Of a stretch of 64,000 nt of DNA, positions 35,519 to 44,494 are shown piece by piece (positions within the stretch are counted from its first letter, which is position 1; each line of letters opens with the position of its first letter). The translations under genes and the position numbers were made by a program. Origin of the DNA: Mariniphaga sediminis (GTDB lineage: Bacteria > Bacteroidota > Bacteroidia > Bacteroidales > Prolixibacteraceae). The stretch is from assembly GCF_003573545.1 (NCBI RefSeq), contig NZ_QWET01000003.1:1-64000 (forward strand). The letters are read 5' to 3'. Under the pieces are notes generated by a model that saw only the letters and a list, made by a program, of their open reading frames with translations, ran no database searches and had not been told where the DNA came from.

Positions 35519-35552
35519 TTTTGTCAACAAAAGAAAAAGATTTTTATATTTG
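35519..35552 (+). promoter_or_regulatory. norB promoter with overlapping dyad operator
   Basis: TATATTTG at 35545-35552 fits the -7 consensus, and TTTG at 35520-35523 fits the -33 element 21 bases upstream. The -33 element is embedded in a dyad: TTTTGT at 35519-35524 mirrored by ACAAAA at 35527-35532. A repressor bound there would block the promoter, and the divergent Rrf2 protein is the obvious candidate. Confidence 0.55.
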
Positions 35553-35580
35553 CGCTATAGAAAAGTAAAAATCAGGCTTT

Positions 35581-37827
35581 ATGAAGACAAAAAAATTGTG
35601 GTTAGGTTTTATCGGAGTAATGGTGATTTCGTTTGGGGTATTGTTATATTATGGTAAGGAAATTTATCGCGAAGCTCCGCCTGTTCCTGATAAAGTATTG
35701 ACAGAGGACGGGAGAACTTTGTTTACCGGTCAGGATATCAAGGACGGTCAAAACGTCTGGCAATCGCTTGGGGGCCAGCAGTTGGGAACTATTTGGGGGC
35801 ATGGCGCGTACCAGGCTCCCGACTGGACTGCCGACTGGCTGCATCGCGAAGCGGTTTTTATGCTGGATGAGCTCGGCATGGAAACTTACGGCAGGGGGTA
35901 CGACGATCTGACGGAAGAACAGCAGGCTGCCCTGCGGGTTACCTTGCAGCGCGATATGCGGACGAACACCTATGACCCCGAGCGGGATGTTATTACGGTT
36001 TCTTCGCTCAGAGCTGAGGCTTTTATCCATAATAGTAAACATTATGGCGGACTGTTTACCGATGATCCTGAACTGGCGCATTTACGCGATGCATATAGTG
36101 TTCCTGAAAATTCACTGAAAGATGAGGAACGGGTTCGTAAGTTAAATACGTTTTTCTTTTGGGCTTCCTGGGCCTGTATTACAGAAAGGCCGGATAAGGA
36201 TATCACCTTCACAAATAACTGGCCGCCTGATGACCTGATTGGTAATAAACCAACCGGGTCCCTGATTCTTTGGACAGGATTTAGTGTAATTCTTTTGCTG
36301 GCAGGAATCGGGATAATGATTTGGTACTATGCGTCGAAAAAAGAAGATGATGAATTGAAGCCTCCTGCTTCGCATCCTTTAAAGAATATTGTGCAAACTC
36401 CTTCTCAAAAGGCAACGTTAAAATATTTCTGGATTGTAACCCTTTTAATTCTTGTTCAGGTAATCATGGGTGTTGTGACGGCACATTACGGTGTTGAGGG
36501 ACAAGCATTTTACGGGATTCCGCTTGCTGACTGGCTGCCCTATTCCATCTCGCGTACCTGGCATGTGCAGATAGCCATTTTTTGGATTGCCACATCGTGG
36601 TTGGCTACCGGGCTGTACTATGCGCCTGCTATTTCGGGCGTTGAACCAAAATTCCAACGGTTAGGAGTGAATGTACTTTTCAGCGCACTTCTGGTGATTG
36701 TGGTTGGTTCATTGGCCGGTCAGTGGATGGGAGTAATGCAGAAATTGGGACTGGTGGAGAATTTTTGGTTCGGTCACCAGGGATATGAATATGTCGATTT
36801 AGGCAGATTCTGGCAAATATTCCTTTTTGCCGGTCTTTTCATCTGGCTTTTCTTAATGGGGAGGGCTATCTGGCCGGCATTGAAACAACGTAACGAAAGC
36901 CGCCATTTGCTCATCCTTTTTCTTGTTGCATCGGTTGCCATTGCTGTTTTTTACGGAGCCGGCCTGATGTGGGGCCGTCAGACCAACCTGGCCATTGCCG
37001 AATACTGGCGCTGGTGGGTGGTGCACCTGTGGGTAGAAGGGTTCTTTGAGGTGTTTGCCGTTGTGGTAATGGCCTTTCTGTTTGTGCGAATGCAGCTTGT
37101 AAAGGCAACTACTGCCACGCTCGCTGTGCTGTTTACAACAATCATTTTTCTTTCAGGTGGGATTTTAGGGACGTTTCACCATCTTTATTTTACGGGTACG
37201 CCAACTGCTGTAATGGCGCTCGGGGCAACTTTTAGTGCCCTTGAGGTAGTGCCGCTCGTGCTCATGGGGTATGAGGCCTACGATAACCTGAAAATATACC
37301 GCAGTTCGGAGTGGATAAAACCCTACAAGTGGCCTATCTACAGTTTTATAGCCGTCGCATTCTGGAATTTGGTGGGAGCAGGAATTTTTGGTTTTCTTAT
37401 CAATCCGCCCATTGCACTTTATTATATGCAGGGGCTGAATACCACGCCGGTTCACGGGCACACAGCTCTGTTCGGTGTTTACGGAATGCTGGGTATTGGC
37501 CTCATGCTTTTCGTCCTTCGCGACATGGACTCGGTTTCAGTCTGGAAAGAAAAGTGGTTGAAGTTTGCTTTCTGGTCTATTAATATCGGGTTGCTGGCCA
37601 TGGTGCTCATCAGCGTATTGCCCATCGGGATGGCCCAAACGTTTGCCAGTGTTCAGGAAGGACTTTGGTACGCCCGTTCCGCCGAGTTTATGCAGCAACC
37701 ACTCATTGATACATTTAAGTGGCTCAGGGTAATCGGTGACACAATATTCGCATTGGGAACGGTTGCCTTGGTGTGGTTTGTATTCGGTCTGAAATTTGGC
37801 TGGAGTATTTCCAAAGAACGTAAATAG
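35581..37827 (+). CDS. norB: quinol-dependent nitric oxide reductase (qNorB)
   Basis: A 748-residue haem-copper-family protein. An N-terminal extension replaces NorC (KVLTEDGRTLFTGQDIKDGQNVWQSLGGQQLGTIWGHGAY in parts, then YDPERDVITVSSLRAEAF). Twelve or so membrane helices follow with conserved His ligands (SRTWHVQIAIFW, WRWWVVHLWVEGFFEVF, GGILGTFHHLYFTG, PVHGHTALFGVYG). It reduces two NO to N2O with electrons from menaquinol, for detoxification or denitrification. It is controlled by the promoter/dyad upstream, presumably by the divergent Rrf2 regulator, and followed by a terminator. Confidence 0.96.
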   Translation: MKTKKLWLGFIGVMVISFGVLLYYGKEIYREAPPVPDKVLTEDGRTLFTGQDIKDGQNVWQSLGGQQLGTIWGHGAYQAPDWTADWLHREAVFMLDELGMETYGRGYDDLTEEQQAALRVTLQRDMRTNTYDPERDVITVSSLRAEAFIHNSKHYGGLFTDDPELAHLRDAYSVPENSLKDEERVRKLNTFFFWASWACITERPDKDITFTNNWPPDDLIGNKPTGSLILWTGFSVILLLAGIGIMIWYYASKKEDDELKPPASHPLKNIVQTPSQKATLKYFWIVTLLILVQVIMGVVTAHYGVEGQAFYGIPLADWLPYSISRTWHVQIAIFWIATSWLATGLYYAPAISGVEPKFQRLGVNVLFSALLVIVVGSLAGQWMGVMQKLGLVENFWFGHQGYEYVDLGRFWQIFLFAGLFIWLFLMGRAIWPALKQRNESRHLLILFLVASVAIAVFYGAGLMWGRQTNLAIAEYWRWWVVHLWVEGFFEVFAVVVMAFLFVRMQLVKATTATLAVLFTTIIFLSGGILGTFHHLYFTGTPTAVMALGATFSALEVVPLVLMGYEAYDNLKIYRSSEWIKPYKWPIYSFIAVAFWNLVGAGIFGFLINPPIALYYMQGLNTTPVHGHTALFGVYGMLGIGLMLFVLRDMDSVSVWKEKWLKFAFWSINIGLLAMVLISVLPIGMAQTFASVQEGLWYARSAEFMQQPLIDTFKWLRVIGDTIFALGTVALVWFVFGLKFGWSISKERK

Positions 37828-37845
37828 TTAACATATTGTTTTATC

Positions 37846-37875
37846 ATTCTGGCCGGGTATTCCGCCCGGTCAGAA
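37846..37875 (+). terminator. probable terminator after norB
   Basis: ATTCTGGCCGGG and its near-complement CCCGGTCAGAAT enclose a short loop with one mismatch, 18 bases after the norB stop. There is only a weak T-rich tail. Confidence 0.6.
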
Positions 37876-38380
37876 TTGATTCATTGGTTTCAGGTGTAGT
37901 TTTGTGTTTACCGACTCTGTTTTAGTATCCGTCTCTATCCGGCCTGTATCATTTTTTGAAGAAAAGGTTAACCGGATGATATTCATTTTTTTGCTCTCTT
38001 TCGGTTTTTTAATCTATAATTGAATTTTTCAAGATTGGTAATATTCTTTATTATGTTTATTTAGAATATCTGTTTTTACCAAAGTTTCAGTTCGCAGAAT
38101 CAATGCTCAACAAAATGAGCGGCAGTTCGCCTGCGGTTATTGCACGAAGCAGGTTAAAAAAGGATACTCCGGTCAGTTATTAGGCAGCAGGCAGTAAATC
38201 AGTAGTTTGAAATATAATTTTCACCCGTACACTATTACCTATTTTGGATCAGTATACAATCCGGGTATATCAGAAAACAGGACAGAATTATCTTTTTTAT
38301 TAATTTTACAAGATCGTATGTTAAAACCAGTCGGATATTTACTGGGTTTTCATGTTACGTTTTAAAAATATATTATTTGT
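37876..38380. other. 505-base gap without a supported gene
   Basis: There is no convincing gene here. A 26-codon ORF from ATG 38103 (beginning MLNKMSGSSPAVIARSRLKK) looks faintly protein-like and could be a relic. The rest is AT-rich and presumably carries the promoter of the gene at 38381; no clear TAnnTTTG was found. Confidence 0.4.
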
Positions 38381-39610
38381 ATGAGTGAACATATTGACAA
38401 TTCAAAATTTAGGAAAGCAAAGCTGAAAGAACTTATTTTGAAGTTGCACGAAGGTGAATCGCAGGAAGGAGTCAGAGAGCAACTTTTGGTGAGTTTGAGC
38501 AATATTCCTTACGGTGAAGTGGTAGAAGTGGAGCAGGAGTTGATTTCAGAAGGGCTCCCGGAAGAAGAAGTGTTGAAACTTTGCGATGCTCATTCTGCTG
38601 TTTTGGAAGGAAGGGTTGATCTTTCATCTTCCAAAGCAGTTCCCGAAGGACACCCGGTGGATGTGATGCAGGAAGAGAACAAGGCGCTGAAGCGTGTGGC
38701 CGGGAATGTACTTTCTGTCTTGTCTGCCCTGGAGTATGTGAAAGAAGAAAACCTGGAAGAGACTATTCTTCAGTTAAAAGCTGGGTTTAATCAGTTGATT
38801 GATGTGGATAAACATTACCTGCGAAAAGAATATTTACTCTTTCCTTACCTTGAAAAGATAGGTATTACCGGGCCGCCTAAAGTAATGTGGGGAAAGCATG
38901 ATGAAATAAGGGAGTTGCTCCACGGGAGCATTGAGATTTTGAATATGCCCGGGCTGACAAAAGACGATTTGGCGGGTTCGGCAGAACTGATTTTGCAGCC
39001 AGCTGCCAAAGCGGTCGTGGATATGACAGTGAAGGAAGAAGAAATCCTGTTCCCAATGGCGATGGATGCACTTACCGATGGCGATTGGTACCAGATTCGT
39101 AAGCAGTCAGTAGAAATTGGTTTTTGCCTGTACGATCCGCCAACAGAATGGACTCCGGCAGGGATGGAAGAGGAAAGCATTAACGAAGTGCAGAAAGAGG
39201 GAGGCAACATCCAGCTGCCATCGGGTAGTTTTACTGCCGAAGAGTTAATGGCTATTTTGAATACTGTTCCGGCAGACATGACTTTTGTAGACCGTAACGA
39301 TAAAGTGAAATATTTCACTCAGGGGGCCGAACGGATTTTTCAACGGAACCGGGCAATATTGAACCGCGATGTACGGCACTGTCACCCACCGGCCAGTGCA
39401 CATATTGTTGACAAGATTCTGGAAGATTTTAAATCCGGGAAACAGACCCGTGCGCCCTTCTGGATTAACCTGCACGGAAAATTCATTCATATCGAATATT
39501 TTGCCCTGCATAATGAAAAAGGAGAGTACCTGGGTACCCTTGAGGTTTCAAAAGACCTGACTGAATACCGGAAGCTGGAGGGAGAACAACGCATCTTGTC
39601 CTACAAATAG
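38381..39610 (+). CDS. DUF438 / hemerythrin / PAS protein
   Basis: 409 residues in three parts: DUF438 (about residues 12-75, LKELILKLHEGESQEGV), a hemerythrin HHE-type domain (about 90-230, with HYLRKEYLLFPYLEK, WGKHDEIRELLH and VKEEEILFPMAMD as likely iron ligands) and a C-terminal PAS domain (about 285-400, PADMTFVDRNDKVKYFTQGAERIF). This architecture is widespread in anaerobes and is thought to sense or handle O2/NO and iron. Its position after norB, and just before a DUF1858 protein, fits a nitrosative-stress role. The exact function is unknown. Confidence 0.9.
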   Translation: MSEHIDNSKFRKAKLKELILKLHEGESQEGVREQLLVSLSNIPYGEVVEVEQELISEGLPEEEVLKLCDAHSAVLEGRVDLSSSKAVPEGHPVDVMQEENKALKRVAGNVLSVLSALEYVKEENLEETILQLKAGFNQLIDVDKHYLRKEYLLFPYLEKIGITGPPKVMWGKHDEIRELLHGSIEILNMPGLTKDDLAGSAELILQPAAKAVVDMTVKEEEILFPMAMDALTDGDWYQIRKQSVEIGFCLYDPPTEWTPAGMEEESINEVQKEGGNIQLPSGSFTAEELMAILNTVPADMTFVDRNDKVKYFTQGAERIFQRNRAILNRDVRHCHPPASAHIVDKILEDFKSGKQTRAPFWINLHGKFIHIEYFALHNEKGEYLGTLEVSKDLTEYRKLEGEQRILSYK

Positions 39611-39679
39611 GTAGATTGCTATTTTTAATCGCGTTTTTCCCATGGATAACAGCGCATTTTAATTTTATACATAGACATC

Positions 39680-40204
39680 ATGGAAAACAAGAACGATATC
39701 ATTATTTCTCCCAAAACAAAGGTGATGCAACTCATTGAGACCTGGCCGCAACTGGAAGATGTACTCATAGATTACGTGCCGGCTTTCAGTAAGTTGAAGA
39801 ACCCGGTGCTGCGAAAAACAGTGGCTAAAATTGCCACACTGCAACAGGCTGCCACCATCGGAAATGTAAAGGTGGAGGATCTTATTAATCGGTTACGCAA
39901 AGAGGTTGGGCAGGATTTGCTTAAAGAAACGGAACACGGAGGTTATAACACGGCTCGCCTGTGGTGGGTCAATGAACAAAAAATTTATAAAGAGATGGAT
40001 GCGCGCAAAATGCTGGCAGCAGGCGAACATCCGGTAACCCAGGTGATGGCTGACCTGAAACAGCTTCCTGCGGGCATGGTGTATAAATTATATGCGCCAT
40101 TCTTGCCTGCCCCACTCATCGATAAAGCAACCAGCCTTTCCTTTGAGCATTGGGTAAATGAAATCTCGGAAGCGGAGTTTGAAGTGTATTTTTATAAATC
40201 GTAA
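39680..40204 (+). CDS. DUF1858 / DUF2249-like protein
   Basis: 174 residues. The N-terminal DUF1858 (about residues 8-75: ISPKTKVMQLIETWPQLEDVLIDYVPAFSKL) is the domain found in the N-terminus of the iron-sulphur repair protein ScdA/RIC and beside DUF438 proteins. The C-terminal part (PVTQVMADLKQLPAGMVYKLYAPFLPAPLID) resembles the DUF2249 half. It is 69 bases downstream of the DUF438 gene and probably in the same NO/iron-stress operon. The molecular function is not established. Confidence 0.8.
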   Translation: MENKNDIIISPKTKVMQLIETWPQLEDVLIDYVPAFSKLKNPVLRKTVAKIATLQQAATIGNVKVEDLINRLRKEVGQDLLKETEHGGYNTARLWWVNEQKIYKEMDARKMLAAGEHPVTQVMADLKQLPAGMVYKLYAPFLPAPLIDKATSLSFEHWVNEISEAEFEVYFYKS

Positions 40205-40219
40205 CCTGAATAGTACTTT

Positions 40220-40797
40220 GTGGATGTGAAATATTTTCAGCTTTTTGTGGATACCGGCGGCACATTTACCGATTGTATCGGAATAGACAAATATGGGAAC
40301 GAGTATCGACAAAAAGTATTGAGCAACAGTAGCTGCAGCGAGTCAGGGAACCATGAATAACGTCCTTTTTGGTAATCAACATTTCGGTTACTACGAAACT
40401 GTTTGCGGAGGTTGCGGTGCCGGAGAAAGTTTTAACGGAGCCCATGCGGTACACCACCACATGACGAACACCCGGATTACCGACCCTGAAGTGCTGGAGC
40501 ACCGCTACCCGTAAATTTTGTGTCTGGAAAAATTCAGGCGGGAATGGCAGGTGGAAAGGAGGAGATGGTGTTATCCGTGAGTTCATATTTCTTGAGCCAA
40601 TGAGCCTTTCTGTGCTTACCCAGCGGCGTAAATCCGGGCCATTCAGTCTGAGTGGAGGAGAAGAGGGTGAGCCGGGATGCCAAAAAATTATCCGGGAAAA
40701 CGGGGAAGAAATTCAGCTGGATTCCATTCAGAATATAAATTTGGTGGAAGGAGACAGATTTATTATTGAAACACCCGGAGGGGGTGCTTCGGGAAAG
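40220..40797 (+). pseudogene. 5-oxoprolinase/hydantoinase remnant with huge internal deletion
   Basis: From GTG 40220 the frame reads MDVKYFQLFVDTGGTFTD, the start of HyuA/oxoprolinase, and continues to KVLSNSS. At about 40333 it jumps frame to [31 protein letters not shown] and [22 protein letters not shown], the C-terminal part of HyuB. A further frame change gives DGVIREFIFLEPMSLSVLTQRR and VEGDRFIIETPGGGASGK, the HyuB C-terminus. An intact fused oxoprolinase has about 1,200 residues; here only about 45 plus 150 remain. It is therefore a decayed gene formed by a large internal deletion plus frameshifts, not a functional enzyme. Confidence 0.85.
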
Positions 40798-41089
40798 AGG
40801 AGGAGTAGCCGGTTTTTTACGTTGTGCCATTCACGGCCTTTGTCTGTTTTTTTGCTTTTCAGTTCGCGGCAGAAAGGTTGCAAAGCGGTATGTTTCTTCC
40901 GGGGATCTGGAGTGCATTGTGAATTCTTCATTTTAGATATGGCATGATTCCGGAGTAAAAAGATGTTTCTTTTGGGAGGGGAAGGTAGTTCGGAACAACA
41001 ACGAAATCAGGGATTTTGTATCTTCTGTTCTGATTTTATTTTTTACATTTACCTGGTAAACAGAAAGAATCAAATTTAAACCCATTCCC
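40798..41089. other. gap between the oxoprolinase remnant and comM
   Basis: There is no supported gene here. One frame stays open to 40947 but has no family resemblance after the HyuB-like end. The region presumably carries the comM promoter. Confidence 0.4.
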
Positions 41090-41980
41090 ATGTTGGTAAA
41101 AGCTTACGGAAGTGCAGTTTTCGGAATAAATGCCACTACCATTACCATTGAAGTAGACGTAACACAAGGAATCAAATTTTTACTGGTTGGCCTCCCTGAC
41201 AACGCTGTAAAGGAAAGTCAGCAACGTATTGAATCGGCCCTCCGGCTGAACGGTTTTAAGTGGCCGCGATACAAAATAATTATTAATATGGCGCCTGCCG
41301 ATATCCGTAAGGAAGGATCGGCGTATGATTTGCCGCTTGCCACCGCTGTTTTGGCGGCTTCAGCCCAAATTAATGCGGAGAAACTGGAGAAGTATGTGCT
41401 GATGGGAGAGCTCTCGCTCGACGGCACGCTGCAACCTGTGAAAGGCGTTTTACCCATTGCCATCAATGCAAGGAAAGAGGGGTTCGAGGGATTCATCCTT
41501 CCAAAACAGAATGCCCGTGAAGCGGCGGTGGTAGACAAACTGAAAGTTTTCGGGGCAGAAAACCTGCGGGAAGTAACTGATTTTTTGAACGGCGAAGAGA
41601 ATCTGGAACAAACTGTTGTGGATACCCGCGCTGAGTTTTACGCGCAAATCAGCAATAATCCATTCGACTTTTCCGATGTGAAAGGGCAGGAAAATGTGAA
41701 GCGGGCGCTGGAAATTGCAGCTGCCGGAGGACATAACATTATTCTCATTGGTCCGCCCGGGTCGGGAAAAACAATGCTGGCAAAACGGATTCCTACCATA
41801 TTGCCGCCCTTTACGTTAAAAGAGGCATTGGAAACCACTAAAATACATTCGGTAGCCGGAAAAATAGGGAAAGATACTTCGCTGATGACCCAGCGACCGT
41901 TTCGCAGCCCGCATCATACCATCTCCGATGTTGCCCTTGTGGGAGGCGGGAATTATCCGCAACCGGGCGAAATAACATAA
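41090..41980 (+). pseudogene. comM: comM/yifB 5' fragment, interrupted by an integrated element
   Basis: 296 residues match the first part of the YifB/ComM Mg-chelatase-like ATPase (usually about 500 residues). The N-terminal ChlI-like domain is complete (residues 1-190), and Walker A is present (GPPGSGKT at 221-228). The chain ends at VALVGGGNYPQPGEIT, where intact proteins go on with 'SLAHNGVLFLDELPEF'. Walker B and the C-terminal domain are missing. A serine recombinase gene begins 54 bases later. ComM is a branch-migration helicase in natural transformation, and comM is a known insertion hotspot in other bacteria. The rest of comM should lie at the right end of the island, beyond the window. 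Confidence 0.93.
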
Positions 41981-42033
41981 GATAATATTAAGGGTATCTC
42001 CATATTTTTTTGTATTTTACACCAAAACTTTAC
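41960..42033. other. left attachment junction (attL) of the island
   Basis: The comM coding match stops around CCGGGCGAAATA, and AT-rich sequence begins directly after. The recombinase start codon follows, as is usual for serine integrase att-int layouts. The exact crossover dinucleotide cannot be fixed without the right end or an empty site. Confidence 0.6.
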
Positions 42034-43902
42034 ATGGCACAGAGATGCGCAATTTATATCCGAGTTAGTAGTGATATTCAGGATTACGAAAGACAAGTGT
42101 CAGATTTAAAGAGTTTTGTGAAAGATAACAATTTCATTTTTGAAGACAAAAATCTTTATGAAGATAAATTAAGTGGATTTAAAGATGAAAGGGAAAGAGA
42201 AGGTCTGGCCAAACTTTTAAAAGAGGTAATTGCATCTAATATCAAAATAGTGTTAGTATGGGAGATGTCGCGTCTGGCAAGAAAACCAATAATACTGCTC
42301 GAGCTAACTGATTTCTTTCAAAATAATTCAATTAACGTTTATTTTTACATTCAGAGGTTTTGGTTATTGGATGAAACCGGGAAAGTCAGTCCTCAAGCTG
42401 GATTATCTATCTCCGTTTTTGGATGGCTAACTGAATATGAGGCTCGGCTAACAAAAGAGAGATTTATATCTGCAAAAACAAATAATGTTAAGCATGGTAA
42501 ATACAATGGGGGAAAAATTCCATTTGGGTACACCCTAGACAACGAGAATCGTTTCGTTGTAAATGACAAAATTATAGAATCTTTAGATAAGAGTGAAGCC
42601 GATATTGTACGAGAAGTGTTTGACCTTTATGAAGACGGTCTAACCTGTTCAAAGATTAGCAGAATATGTCGCTCAAAGAAGTACCCCAAAATCGTTTGCA
42701 ATACTCATACTTTGGCAAGGGTTCTTCGGAACACTCAATACATAGGGTATAAAATAGTAAAACTTGGAATTAGACCTACACCACCTTTGATATCAAAAGC
42801 ACAATTCAATCTTGTACAAGAATTGGTTGAATCTAATAAGACAAAAGCGGATAAAGGTAAAAAGCATATCTTCTTACTTCGAGGGAAACTCAAATGTGCT
42901 GTTTGCGGTGAGTATTATGTGGGAAAACAAACAGATGATGCCTATATCTGTCCAAAAAATTCAGGTAGTAATAAAACAAATAAGGGAACATCTTGTCGCG
43001 GCAGTAATATTTCGATATCAACATTAGATGGTATAACTTGGGAACTGGTAAAAGAAAACTTAATTAATATGCCTGATACAGAAGTTGAAGGTTTCTTTAT
43101 TTCAAGTACCGATAAGATTGATAATTTGAAGAATCAGATTAACGAATTTCAAGATCTATTAAAAGGAATTGAAAATAGGCGAAAAAGAACCAATATTATT
43201 TTTCAGAATGAAGGTTATTCTGTGGAAGAATACACGAATGAGATTGGTAAAATAAACAATGAAAAAAATGAATGCCTAAGAAGCATCGAGTTATATGAAC
43301 AAGATTTAAGATATAATGAAAGAATTCTTGAAGAATCTAACAATATTTCTAACCGATTACAGGAACTTGATTCAATTTCTGATCGTGTGCAAATTAAAAA
43401 GGTTATAAAAACTATTGTTCGTGAAATTACCTTTCATAAGATTGGATTTTTTAAAACCATCGTAATTATTGAATATATTAACAACTACAAGGAAATGATA
43501 TTGTATAATGCAGTTGCGAAAAAAAATAGCAACAGATTTAAGAAACTAAATTACACGTTCTACTATTTCAATCCTGATGATAACCAGTTTTATGCTTTGG
43601 AATCTGAAAATGATATTTATTTCGAAGCAAAAACTGAATACTTGAAGAAGAATAATATTGGACTTAATCTACCGGATAAAATCTCAGCACAAATGTTTCA
43701 TGGAATATGTAGAACTTCAAACCTGACAGATTATGATCCATATGAGATTAGAATTCCACATCCTCGTTATGACTATAATAAGGTTTATTCTTTTGATGAA
43801 ATGTTGTTGCATCCTGATGATTCAAAAACCTCAACACACCCTTATAGCAAGATAACCTATTTCAAGGAATTAAAAAGGGAACGTTTCAATCGAAAAAGAT
43901 AA
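42034..43902 (+). CDS. large serine recombinase (integrase)
   Basis: 622 residues from ATG 42034; an in-frame TTG at 42010 would add eight residues and is less likely. The N-terminal resolvase domain starts AIYIRVSSDIQDYERQ with catalytic Ser12, and contains WEMSRLARK. A recombinase domain (YNGGKIPFGYTLD, TLARVLRNTQYIGYK), a zinc-ribbon (LKCAVCGEYY, then ICPKN and SCRGS) and a long coiled coil (about residues 360-450) follow. Such enzymes integrate elements at attB without host factors and need a directionality factor to excise. It lies directly at the comM junction, so it is presumably the enzyme that inserted this island. Confidence 0.94.
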   Translation: MAQRCAIYIRVSSDIQDYERQVSDLKSFVKDNNFIFEDKNLYEDKLSGFKDEREREGLAKLLKEVIASNIKIVLVWEMSRLARKPIILLELTDFFQNNSINVYFYIQRFWLLDETGKVSPQAGLSISVFGWLTEYEARLTKERFISAKTNNVKHGKYNGGKIPFGYTLDNENRFVVNDKIIESLDKSEADIVREVFDLYEDGLTCSKISRICRSKKYPKIVCNTHTLARVLRNTQYIGYKIVKLGIRPTPPLISKAQFNLVQELVESNKTKADKGKKHIFLLRGKLKCAVCGEYYVGKQTDDAYICPKNSGSNKTNKGTSCRGSNISISTLDGITWELVKENLINMPDTEVEGFFISSTDKIDNLKNQINEFQDLLKGIENRRKRTNIIFQNEGYSVEEYTNEIGKINNEKNECLRSIELYEQDLRYNERILEESNNISNRLQELDSISDRVQIKKVIKTIVREITFHKIGFFKTIVIIEYINNYKEMILYNAVAKKNSNRFKKLNYTFYYFNPDDNQFYALESENDIYFEAKTEYLKKNNIGLNLPDKISAQMFHGICRTSNLTDYDPYEIRIPHPRYDYNKVYSFDEMLLHPDDSKTSTHPYSKITYFKELKRERFNRKR

Positions 43903-44287
43903 ATCCTTTTTAAGTGCTTTTATTGCCAATTAAAATTGACAAGCCCATCTTTTATGATATGTGTTCCCGGACAGAAGGGTTCTACCCATCCCCTCTTAGA
44001 GAGTCCCCCCCGGTAGCTTGAAATAGGTCTTGACTACCTTGAAAATTTTGGTCCATAAAAAACGCTAGAATTCAAATTTTTTTCTGCCAATTTTTTCCCT
44101 AAAATCTGACATCCTGTAAAATACAGGAACGACATCTCCTTCATTGCGATTAGCAATACAAATAAAAAAAACATAGCAATTATCCATTGAAATTTGATAC
44201 AATTTTTGGGAAATTTTTAATATAATTTACTATTCGATGATACTTATATGCATCTGATAATAAATAAAAAGATAAAAACTTTATACA
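43903..44287. other. 385-base non-coding gap, possible control or origin region
   Basis: No ORF is supported. It holds a GGTAG/CTACC stem at about 44012-44036, one copy of the island's 21-bp palindrome (44110-44130) and very AT-rich DNA before the RHH-like gene. Its position ahead of the replication genes makes it a candidate control or origin region (inference). Confidence 0.4.
44110..44130. repeat. island palindrome family A, copy 1
   Basis: TCCTGTA and TACAGGA form perfect 7-bp arms around AAA. It matches the family-A consensus (arms CTTCCTGTAA and TTACAKGAAG) with a few differences. It lies 158 bases before the RHH-like/replication operon. Confidence 0.6.
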
Positions 44288-44494
44288 ATGTTAAAAACAA
44301 GTATTCAAACAGAAAACAAGAATGTAAAAGTCAACCTTTCTTTGCCGGTTGAGTTTTATTTGAAAGTTGAAAGAAAAGCACACAAGGAATATCTGCCGGT
44401 TGCCACACTTCTCAAACAGATCCTCATGAAAAATCTTATTTGGGGTGATAATTCAATAGAAAAACATCAACCCTCAAATGGAACACAAAAATGA
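44288..44494 (+). CDS. small RHH-like protein, candidate DNA-binding regulator
   Basis: 68 residues with the layout of a ribbon-helix-helix fold: a beta strand (KNVKVNLSLP), helix A (VEFYLKVERKAHKEY) and helix B (PVATLLKQILMKNL). Such proteins act as dimers that bind short inverted repeats and often control replication or partition operons. The gene overlaps the replication gene by 17 bases, so they are co-expressed. It is the only small DNA-binding candidate in this part of the island and may bind the family A or B palindromes (inference). Confidence 0.6.
   Translation: MLKTSIQTENKNVKVNLSLPVEFYLKVERKAHKEYLPVATLLKQILMKNLIWGDNSIEKHQPSNGTQK

Noticed and set aside
38103-38183. 26-codon ORF with protein-like start after norB
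   Set aside because: Too short, with no recognisable domain or partner; mentioned only as a possible relic in the gap entry.
43903-44287. tRNA gene as a second island attachment site
   Set aside because: A GGGTTCTACCC-like string near 43978 suggested a T-arm, but no cloverleaf or acceptor stem can be built.
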